Of a stretch of 6,046 nt of DNA, positions 1 to 4,918 are shown piece by piece (the first letter of the stretch is position 1; the number at the start of each line of letters is the position of its first letter). A model generated the notes under the pieces. It was not told the DNA's origin, did not search any database, and saw only the letters and a list, made by a program, of their open reading frames with translations. Made by a program: the position numbers and the translations under genes. The DNA comes from Myxococcota bacterium. Its GTDB lineage: Bacteria > Myxococcota > Polyangia > GCA-2747355 > JAKLHH01. The stretch spans positions 1 through 6,046 of the forward strand of contig JAKLHH010000509.1 in NCBI GenBank assembly GCA_022710245.1. The letters run 5' to 3'.

Positions 1-320
1 GGCCGCGCCGGCAGCACGAGGGTCAGGGGGCCAGGCCAGTGACGGACGATCAGCTGCTCCGCCAGCGGCGAGAGCTCCGTGACGAGGAGCGCCAGCATGG
101 CCCGGTCCGCCACCAGGACCGGGATCGCTCGGGTCGGGTCGCGTCCCTTGAGCTCCGCGAGCCGCTCGAGCGCGGCCGCGTCGAGCGCCAGCGCGGCGAG
201 CCCGTAGCGGGTCTCGGTCGGGAAGGCCACCACCTCCCCTCCCCGGATCGCCCGGGCGGCGCGGCCGAGCGAGGCCGCGTCGGCCCGCACGCTGACCGTG
301 GCGGGACGCGGGTCGGTCAT
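1..320 (-). CDS. L-threonylcarbamoyladenylate synthase, TsaC/Sua5 (YrdC) family, N-terminal part
   Basis: Enzymes of this family condense threonine, bicarbonate and ATP into threonylcarbamoyl-AMP, the donor for the t6A37 modification of ANN-decoding tRNAs, in the cytoplasm. Only 106 residues are visible; the gene runs off the left edge, and the YrdC domain is normally about 180-200 residues. The reading frame is open from the ATG at 320-318 to the edge. Family signatures are FPTET followed by YGL at residues 33-41, the KGR nucleotide-binding segment at 58-60, IPVLV at 66-70, and the WPGPLTLVL block at 95-103. The start lies one base past the purD stop (TGA-C-ATG) and has no clear Shine-Dalgarno sequence of its own, so translational coupling to purD is likely. 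Whether it is a short TsaC or a longer Sua5 with an extra C-terminal domain cannot be seen, so no symbol is given. Family call is secure. Confidence 0.9.
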   Translation of the reverse strand, partial: MTDPRPATVSVRADAASLGRAARAIRGGEVVAFPTETRYGLAALALDAAALERLAELKGRDPTRAIPVLVADRAMLALLVTELSPLAEQLIVRHWPGPLTLVLPAR

Positions 321-321
321 G

Positions 322-1593
322 TCAACGCGCCGCGGCCCGCTGCCCGATGTCGCGCCGGAAGTGGAGCCCCTGCCAGCGCACGAGGGCCGCCGCCTGGTAG
401 ACGCGCGCACGCGCCTGGGCGACGTCCTCGCCGAGCGCGGTCACCCCGAGCACCCGCCCCCCGGCGGTGACCACCTGCTCGCCCTTCATCGCGGTGCCGG
501 CGTGGAAGATCGCCACATCCGCGAGCGCCTCTGCCTCCGCGAGCCCCTGGATCGGCAGCCCCGAGACGAAGGTGCCGGGATAGCCCCCCGAGGCGAGGAC
601 CACGCAGAGCGCGGCGCGTGGATCCCAGCTCGGCGGCTCCGCCGGCAGGCGACCCTCGGCGACACCGAGCAGGTAGGGGACGAGATCCGAGCGCAGGCGC
701 ATCATCAGGGGCTGCGTCTCCGGATCACCGAGGCGGCAGTTGAACTCGAGCACGCGGTAGCGGCCGTCCGGCTCCACCATCAGCCCCGCGTAGAGGATGC
801 CGCGAAACGGAGTGCCCTCCTCCGCCATGCCGTGGACGACGGGCCCCATCACCTCTGCCATCACCCGTGCCTGCAAGCGCTCGTCGATGATCGGCGTCGG
901 CGAGTAGGCGCCCATGCCCCCCGTGTTCGGGCCCGCGCCGCCCTCGAAGACGGACTTGTGATCCTGGCTGCCGGCGAGCGGACAGATCCGCTCCCCGTCG
1001 GTGAGCGCGATGAACGACGCCTCCTCGCCCTGCAGCAGCTCCTCCACCACGACCCGGCGTCCCGCGGCCCCGAAGTCACCGGCGAGGACCCCGCGCGCGG
1101 CGAGCTTGGCCTCCTCCGGCTCGCGGCACACCACCACGCCCTTGCCCGCGGCGAGGCCGTCCGCCTTCACCACCAGCGCGCGAGGGTGGGCGTCTATGTA
1201 GTCGCAGGCGGCCGCGGGATCCTCGAAGACGCCAAACTCGGCGGTCGGGATCCCGTGCCGCTGCATGAAGCGCTTGGCGAACGCCTTGGACCCCTCGAGC
1301 TGTGCGGCGGCGGCGCTGGGGCCTGCGAGGCGCAGCCCGGCGGACGCGAACCGGTCCGCGAGCCCCGCGCAGAGCGGCGCCTCTGGCCCGGTCACCGTGA
1401 GGTCGATCCGCTCCTCGCGCGCGAACTCCACCAGCCGATCCAGCTGGCCGGCAGGGATCGGCAGGTTCCGGGCGCAGCGGGCGGTGCCGGGGTTGCCCGG
1501 GGCGCAGAAGAGCTCGGGGGCGAGCGGGCTCCGGGCGAGCTTCCAGCAGAGCGCGTGCTCCCGTCCTCCTGAACCGATGACCAGGATCTTCAT
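322..1593 (-). CDS. purD: Phosphoribosylamine-glycine ligase (GAR synthetase)
   Basis: PurD joins 5-phosphoribosylamine to glycine using ATP, giving glycinamide ribonucleotide, the second step of de novo purine synthesis in the cytosol. The protein is 423 residues, the usual length for bacterial PurD. It opens with the N-domain signature MKILVIGSGGREHAL and APGNPGT (31-37), then TGPEAPL (68-74). The ATP-grasp core follows: KADGLAAGKGVVV (143-155), QDHK (210-213), GPNTGGMGAYSP (221-232), and the Mg-binding segment EFNCRLGDPET (283-293). The C-domain includes ASGGYPG (334-340). The last motif is usually written EFNARFGDPET, so Cys286 and Leu288 are unusual, but the metal-binding Glu and Asn remain. 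The ATG at 1593 has a strong AGGAGGA Shine-Dalgarno at 1607-1601, seven bases upstream. It follows purH by 81 bases and overlaps nothing, consistent with a purHD operon. Confidence 0.97.
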   Translation of the reverse strand: MKILVIGSGGREHALCWKLARSPLAPELFCAPGNPGTARCARNLPIPAGQLDRLVEFAREERIDLTVTGPEAPLCAGLADRFASAGLRLAGPSAAAAQLEGSKAFAKRFMQRHGIPTAEFGVFEDPAAACDYIDAHPRALVVKADGLAAGKGVVVCREPEEAKLAARGVLAGDFGAAGRRVVVEELLQGEEASFIALTDGERICPLAGSQDHKSVFEGGAGPNTGGMGAYSPTPIIDERLQARVMAEVMGPVVHGMAEEGTPFRGILYAGLMVEPDGRYRVLEFNCRLGDPETQPLMMRLRSDLVPYLLGVAEGRLPAEPPSWDPRAALCVVLASGGYPGTFVSGLPIQGLAEAEALADVAIFHAGTAMKGEQVVTAGGRVLGVTALGEDVAQARARVYQAAALVRWQGLHFRRDIGQRAAAR

Positions 1594-1638
1594 CTCGCTG
1601 TCCTCCTGCCCACGCTCACTCCCGAGGCTGGAGCGGCG

Positions 1639-1654
1639 CCGCCCATCAGGGCGG
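1639..1654 (-). other. Compact hairpin in the purH-purD spacer
   Basis: The minus-strand RNA reads CCGCCC-UGAU-GGGCGG: six consecutive G-C pairs closed by a four-base loop. It begins 20 bases after the purH stop and ends 45 bases before the purD start, ahead of its Shine-Dalgarno. No U-tract follows, so read-through into purD is expected. It may set relative purH/purD mRNA levels by pausing or protecting an mRNA end; that is inference. Confidence 0.4.
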
Positions 1655-1674
1655 AGCTGCCGCGACCCAGAGAA

Positions 1675-3219
1675 CTAGTGCCGGAAGTGCCGCACGCCGG
1701 TGAAGATCATCGCGAGGCCATGCTCGTCAGCCGCCGCGATCACCTCCTCGTCGCGGATCGAGCCGCCGGGCTCCACGATCGCGCGCGCCCCGGCCGCGGC
1801 TGCCGCGTCGATGCCGTCGCGGAAGGGGAAGAACGCGTCGGAGGCGAGGACGGTGCCGGCCAGCGGGAGCTGCGCCTTGGTGGCGGCGAGCTTCACGGAG
1901 TCCACGCGGGACATCTGACCAGCGCCGACGCCGACCAGCTGGCCGTCGCGGGCGAAGACGATGGCGTTGCTCTTCACGTGCTTGCAGATCCGCCAGGCGA
2001 AGTCCAGCGCGCGCAGCTCGGCCGCCTCGGGCTGTCGCCTGGTGACGACGCGCGCGGTCGTGAGGTCCTCGCAGGAGGAGTCTGTGGCCTGGACCAGCAG
2101 CCCGCCGCTCACGCTGCGCAGCTGCAGCCCGCCCCGCGTCGCGGTCTCGGGGTAGCGGAGCAGCCGGAGCGCCTTCTTCTTGCCCAGCACCTCCAGCGCG
2201 CCGTCGTCAAACCCGGGCGCGATCACCGCCTCGAGGAAGATCTCCTTCAGCTCCACGGCGAGCTCGCGCGTGACCGGCTGGTTGCAGGCGACGATGCCGC
2301 CGAAGGCGCTCACCGGGTCGGTGGCACGGGCGTCGCGGAAGGCGGCGACCAGGTCTGCCCCGCAGGCCGCCCCGCAGGGGTTGGTGTGCTTGATGATGCA
2401 GACGGCTGTCTCTGGCAGCTCGAGGACCAGCCCCAGGGCCGCGTCCGCGTCGAGGATGTTGTTGTAGCTGAGCTCCTTGCCCTGCAGCTGCTGGCAGCGG
2501 ACGATGGCGGGCTCCACGCCGCTCGCCGGGTTGCGGTAGAGGGCCGCGCGCTGGTGCGGGTTCTCGCCGTAGCGGAGCGCCTGGACGCGCTCGAGGGTGA
2601 GCGGGAGCACCTCGGGGAACGGCTCGCTGGCGGCCGAGGCCAGCAGGTGGGCTGCGATCGCCGTGTCGTAGGCCGCGGTGTGGGCGAAGGCCTTGGCGGC
2701 CAGGCGTTGCCGGAGCTCCTCGCCGAGCTCACCGCCGCGCCGGTCGAGCTCCTCGAGGACCTCGCCGTAGTCGGCCGGATCCACGACCACGGTCACGCGC
2801 TCGTGGTTCTTCGCGGCGGCCCGGATCAGCGTGGGACCGCCGATGTCGATCATCTCGATGATCTCCTGGCGCGTGGCGCCAGGGCGAGCAGCCGTCTGCT
2901 CGAACGGATAGAGGTTCACCACCACCAGGTCGATCGGCTCGATGTCATGCGCGCTCATCTCGGCCTGATGCTCGGGCGTCGGGCGGCCAAGGATCCCGCC
3001 GCAGATCCGCGGGTGCAGCGTCTTCACCCGACCGCCGAGGATCTCCGGGGCGCCGGTGTAGTCCGAGATCGGGGTCACGGCGATCCCGTGCTCCTGGAGC
3101 AGGCTCGCGGTCCCGCCGGAGGAGAGGAGGTCAACCCCGTGCCGCCGGAGGCCCGTGGCCAGCTCGACCAGCCCCTGCTTGTGGAAGACGCTGAGCACCG
3201 CGCGCGTGATCTTGGACAT
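1675..3219 (-). CDS. purH: Bifunctional AICAR formyltransferase / IMP cyclohydrolase
   Basis: PurH carries out the final two steps to IMP: formylation of AICAR with 10-formyl-tetrahydrofolate, then ring closure. The protein is 514 residues (E. coli PurH is about 529). The N-terminal IMP cyclohydrolase domain covers roughly 1-200, with SSGGT (33-37), [11 protein letters not shown] (62-72), NLYPF (102-106) and [14 protein letters not shown] (125-138). The AICAR transformylase domain follows with RYGENPHQ (216-223), the catalytic Lys277-His278 in [16 protein letters not shown] (301-309), SNAI (417-420), [10 protein letters not shown] (432-441), SDAFFPF (460-466) and PGGS (484-487). The frame is open upstream as far as 3753, but homology begins at [10 protein letters not shown], and GGGAGGG-like purine-rich sequence (GGGAGGG, 3229-3223) precedes this ATG. 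The upstream extension overlaps another gene and shows no family resemblance. A candidate promoter lies directly upstream, and purD follows. Confidence 0.97.
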   Translation of the reverse strand: MSKITRAVLSVFHKQGLVELATGLRRHGVDLLSSGGTASLLQEHGIAVTPISDYTGAPEILGGRVKTLHPRICGGILGRPTPEHQAEMSAHDIEPIDLVVVNLYPFEQTAARPGATRQEIIEMIDIGGPTLIRAAAKNHERVTVVVDPADYGEVLEELDRRGGELGEELRQRLAAKAFAHTAAYDTAIAAHLLASAASEPFPEVLPLTLERVQALRYGENPHQRAALYRNPASGVEPAIVRCQQLQGKELSYNNILDADAALGLVLELPETAVCIIKHTNPCGAACGADLVAAFRDARATDPVSAFGGIVACNQPVTRELAVELKEIFLEAVIAPGFDDGALEVLGKKKALRLLRYPETATRGGLQLRSVSGGLLVQATDSSCEDLTTARVVTRRQPEAAELRALDFAWRICKHVKSNAIVFARDGQLVGVGAGQMSRVDSVKLAATKAQLPLAGTVLASDAFFPFRDGIDAAAAAGARAIVEPGGSIRDEEVIAAADEHGLAMIFTGVRHFRH

Positions 3220-3246
3220 GAACCCTCCCGAGGTGTGCTGGGGCAG

Positions 3247-3275
3247 TCCATATGACATCGCGCGGATCGCGTCAA
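3247..3275 (-). promoter_or_regulatory. Candidate promoter for purH (purHD-tsaC unit)
   Basis: On the minus strand TTGACG (3275-3270; five of six consensus bases) is followed after 17 bases by TATGGA (3252-3247), a weak -10. Transcription would start near 3240, leaving a leader of about 20 bases that contains the GGGAGGG ribosome-binding site (3229-3223). The good -35 and spacing carry the call; the -10 is poor, so the site is uncertain. Confidence 0.45.
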
Positions 3276-3453
3276 GGCAGGAGCGCGAGGAGCGCGCGGG
3301 GACTCGAAGCTGCCCTGATCGCCGCCGATGGGGGCTGAGCCCGTCGCTGAACAGCTGGAGACCCGGAGCTGACGTGGTCGTGACGCAGAGGGCAGTGGCA
3401 GGGCTGCGCGCGGTGCGCGGTGCGGCAGCGGCGAGGAGGACCGCTGACCGCTC

Positions 3454-3477
3454 GCCCGGTGGGAGGAGGCGCCGGGC
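3454..3477 (-). terminator. GC-rich hairpin 11 bases after the sigma-like gene; possible terminator
   Basis: GCCCGG (3454-3459) and CCGGGC (3472-3477) form a perfect 6-bp stem, with one more inner pair past a mismatch. It sits directly downstream of the sigma-like stop and upstream of the purH promoter. No U-tract follows, so termination is only suggested by position. Confidence 0.3.
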
Positions 3478-3488
3478 CAGACTGCTGA

Positions 3489-4016
3489 CTAGGATCCGGG
3501 GGTGATGCCGTCGGAGGCGGCGGTCATCTTCAGCTTGAGCAGGCCGCGGACCTCCACCTGACGGATCCGCTCGCGGGTCAGGTTCATGATCTCGCCGACC
3601 TCCTCGAGCGTGATCCCGCCCCGGTCCGCGACGTCGAGCGCGCAGGTGTCGGCCATCTCCCAGACCTCCATGTGCGGGAAGTTCAGCTTGATGGATCCGG
3701 TCTCCGGGTTGACGTCGAGGTAGAGGTGGTACTTGCAGCTGACGAACGGGCACGGACGCTCACCGCAGGCGCACTCCGCCCGCGTCACTGGCCGCCGGTA
3801 GTCCATGAACGGCAGCAGCAGCGCGCCCTGCCTCATCTCCTCCCGCGTCAGCCGCTTCATCGCGATGGTGCGGCTGCGGGGCCGATCACGGCGCCGCTGG
3901 CGGCGTCGGATCTTGCGGCTCACCTCGGCGACCTCCTCCTCGGTCCCCTCGGCGGGCTGATCCAGCTCCTCGTCCGGCTCGATCAGGTCGGGTGCCACGG
4001 TCAGCTTCGAATCCAT
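3489..4016 (-). CDS. Sigma-70 region-4-like DNA-binding protein with a Cys/His motif
   Basis: This 175-residue protein looks like a transcription regulator, not a complete sigma factor. Residues 135-163 ([12 protein letters not shown], then [17 protein letters not shown]) closely match the region 4.2 helix-turn-helix of housekeeping sigma factors, the part that reads the -35 element. No region 2 is present, so it should not melt a promoter alone. A dense cysteine cluster precedes the HTH: Cys82, Cys84, Cys89, Cys94 and His97, within [17 protein letters not shown], with Cys125 further on. Zinc or an iron-sulfur cluster could bind there, which is inference. The N-terminus is acidic (13-31), then strongly basic (34-49). 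I chose the ATG at 4016 because AGGAGGA lies five bases upstream (4028-4022); a GTG at 4049 is in frame but has no such site. It follows the MerR-type gene by 22 bases. Its targets are unknown; I associate similar proteins with myxobacteria and relatives. Confidence 0.85.
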   Translation of the reverse strand: MDSKLTVAPDLIEPDEELDQPAEGTEEEVAEVSRKIRRRQRRRDRPRSRTIAMKRLTREEMRQGALLLPFMDYRRPVTRAECACGERPCPFVSCKYHLYLDVNPETGSIKLNFPHMEVWEMADTCALDVADRGGITLEEVGEIMNLTRERIRQVEVRGLLKLKMTAASDGITPGS

Positions 4017-4038
4017 TCCGTTCCTCCTCGACTGGGCG

Positions 4039-4608
4039 TCAGCTGTCACGTCGATTCAGGTCAGCGAGCGTGCCCCCACCGGCCACGCGCTGGGTCTTCT
4101 CCGGCCAGGCGACCTGCGACTCGATCTGGATCAGGCGGCGAACCAGATCCCCTGCGGTGCGCTTCACCAGATCCACGTCGCGCGTGAGCGTGCGACGGCG
4201 GGCGTTGTCGAAGCGCGGCTGGGCGACCTCACGCTCGAACCCCTTGAACAGCTCCTCGAGCGCCGACTCGATCTCCTCGATCTGGTTCTTGAAGGTCGTG
4301 AAGCTGCGCTGGATCTCCTCGATGGTGAAGCTCTGCGACATCAGTCGCTTGATCGAGTTGATCCGGCGCACCGTCGCGCAGGGATAGATGCCGTGGGATC
4401 CACGGTGCTTCCCCTTCGCGCCCACCCGCCGGCTGCGGGGCAGGAGCCCGAGCTGCACGTACTTGCGGAAGGTCGCCTCGGAGAGGCGTGTCCCTCGCGC
4501 CTGGAAGATGTTGATGATCTGCGCCGAGGTCAGACCGCTGGGATTGGACCTCTCGATCTCGATCAGGTCTCGTTCGTTCAGCAGGATCTCGGCGGCCGTG
4601 CTCTCCAA
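4039..4608 (-). CDS. MerR-type helix-turn-helix transcriptional regulator
   Basis: This 189-residue protein resembles the MerR superfamily. Residues 24-60 form a winged helix-turn-helix: [10 protein letters not shown], then [16 protein letters not shown], the typical MerR pattern in which a helix leads into 'GLLP'. A basic wing follows ([19 protein letters not shown], 58-76), then the second DNA-binding helix pair ([10 protein letters not shown] and [10 protein letters not shown], 81-103). Residues 103-130 are a glutamate-rich heptad-like helix likely to dimerise, and 140-166 form another helix. No metal- or drug-binding C-terminal domain is recognisable; Cys77 is the only cysteine, so the signal is unknown. 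The start is TTG at 4608: an in-frame stop lies eight codons upstream, and no ATG or GTG precedes the conserved region. A well-formed promoter lies about 120 bases upstream, and the sigma-like gene follows 22 bases after the stop, so the two are probably co-transcribed. The function is not known to me. Confidence 0.85.
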   Translation of the reverse strand: MESTAAEILLNERDLIEIERSNPSGLTSAQIINIFQARGTRLSEATFRKYVQLGLLPRSRRVGAKGKHRGSHGIYPCATVRRINSIKRLMSQSFTIEEIQRSFTTFKNQIEEIESALEELFKGFEREVAQPRFDNARRRTLTRDVDLVKRTAGDLVRRLIQIESQVAWPEKTQRVAGGGTLADLNRRDS

Positions 4609-4654
4609 GTCCTGAACCCTTTCCCTTGGTCACGCTCTGGTCGCGGTCGCTGCG

Positions 4655-4668
4655 GGACAGACTTGTCC
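4655..4668. promoter_or_regulatory. Short dyad GGACA-N4-TGTCC in the regulator leader
   Basis: GGACA (4655-4659) and TGTCC (4664-4668) are perfect inverted repeats separated by four bases, ending two bases before the CCAATG dyad. As RNA it would be a small 5-bp hairpin about 50 bases upstream of the TTG start. It could be a second protein-binding site or a leader stem-loop, or chance, since five-base arms are not rare. Confidence 0.25.
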
Positions 4669-4670
4669 AT

Positions 4671-4701
4671 CCAATGTTACCCATTGGGTGGAAACTATTG
4701 G
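4671..4701. promoter_or_regulatory. Candidate operator: CCAATG dyad plus a third related half-site
   Basis: CCAATG (4671-4676) and CATTGG (4682-4687) form a perfect 6-base dyad with a 5-base spacer. CCATTGG (4681-4687) recurs as CTATTGG (4695-4701), 14 bases further along, giving three related half-sites. They lie in the predicted leader of the MerR-type gene, downstream of its promoter, where a bound protein could block elongation. The repeats are plain in the sequence; the operator role and the binding protein are inference. Confidence 0.4.
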
Positions 4702-4728
4702 AGGTAGTATACTGATTAGTGTGCGGTG

Positions 4729-4757
4729 AATATATTCTACTGAATGGAGCATGGCAA
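4729..4757 (-). promoter_or_regulatory. Sigma-70-type promoter for the MerR-type/sigma-like gene pair
   Basis: On the minus strand TTGCCA (4757-4752) is followed after exactly 17 bases by TATATT (4734-4729). Each differs from consensus by one base. A T-rich run (4766-4758) lies directly upstream of the -35 and could act as an UP element. Transcription would begin near 4722, giving a leader of about 114 bases before the TTG start at 4608. The -10 sits inside the perfect 10-base palindrome GAATATATTC (4728-4737). This is the most AT-rich stretch of the window. The site is seen; its activity is inferred. Confidence 0.7.
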
Positions 4758-4867
4758 GAAAAAAGTGAATCGGCCTCGACGCTTACTACTCCGGGTGCCT
4801 GATCAGGTGTTCAGATCGCCGGGCTAGCGTTCAGTCTTCTCTGGGTATTTCTGCGACGCCGGGGCGA

Positions 4868-4907
4868 GCGGATCCGGCGAAGGAGCGAAGGCGCGATCCG
4901 GATCTGC
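4868..4907 (-). terminator. Hairpin 11 bases after the kinase stop; possible terminator
   Basis: GATCCGG (4871-4877) pairs with CCGGATC (4898-4904), with two further outer pairs beyond one mismatch. The loop is 20 bases. There is no U-tract after it, so it is not a canonical intrinsic terminator, though its position just past the kinase stop fits an mRNA 3' end. The right arm is also part of the palindrome GATCCGGATC. Confidence 0.25.
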
Positions 4908-4918
4908 GCGGGGGCGGG

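Larger units (their letters stand above)
3220..3488. other. Intergenic gap between sigma-like gene and purH
   Basis: These 269 bases are GC-rich and show no gene with recognisable coding character. The purH frame stays open across the gap and into the sigma-like gene, but the translation is arginine- and serine-rich and unlike PurH. The left end carries a candidate purH promoter and ribosome-binding site; the right end carries a hairpin just past the sigma-like stop. I see no recognisable purine riboswitch and no obvious operator repeat in it. Confidence 0.6.
4609..4918. other. Intergenic control region between kinase and regulator pair
   Basis: These 310 bases hold no convincing gene. The kinase-proximal part (about 4820-4918) is GC-rich and contains a hairpin. 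The middle (about 4669-4770) is distinctly AT-rich against GC-rich surroundings and carries the leftward promoter. Palindromes include CCTGATCAGG (4798-4807), GAATATATTC (4728-4737, over the -10) and AGTATACT (4706-4713, just after the predicted transcription start). The TTG start is preceded by AAAGGG (4622-4617) eight bases upstream, a weak ribosome-binding site. A 27-codon plus-strand frame from 4744 has no ribosome-binding site and was not called. Confidence 0.7.

Noticed and set aside
298..1572. Long plus-strand open frame (424 codons) opposite purD
   Set aside because: It is fully antisense to an unmistakable purD; the translation is rich in Arg, Ala, Gly and His with no recognisable motif, as expected of a GC-rich shadow frame.
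1678..3255. Long plus-strand open frame (525 codons) opposite purH
   Set aside because: It mirrors purH exactly and its composition is low-complexity; purH motifs on the other strand are complete.
3220..3488. Purine riboswitch or PurR-type operator upstream of purH
   Set aside because: I found no recognisable purine aptamer core or convincing PurR-like palindrome, and the predicted leader is only about 20 bases.
3220..3753. 178-codon N-terminal extension of purH
   Set aside because: The extension has no PurH similarity, overlaps the sigma-like gene in another frame, and the ATG at 3219 has a purine-rich ribosome-binding site and starts exactly at the family N-terminus.
4049..4049. GTG at 4049 as start of the sigma-like gene, overlapping the MerR-type stop
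   Set aside because: There is no ribosome-binding site before it, whereas AGGAGGA lies five bases before the ATG at 4016.
4229..4684. Minus-strand frame starting at ATG 4684, overlapping the MerR-type gene
   Set aside because: It is out of frame with the MerR-type protein, lacks a ribosome-binding site, and its translation has no domain; it is a shadow.
4744..4827. Plus-strand 27-codon basic small ORF (MEHGKKKVNRPRR...)
   Set aside because: It has no Shine-Dalgarno sequence; the only plus-strand promoter I can draw (TTGGGT-N18-TATACT) is weak, and the ORF overlaps the leftward promoter.
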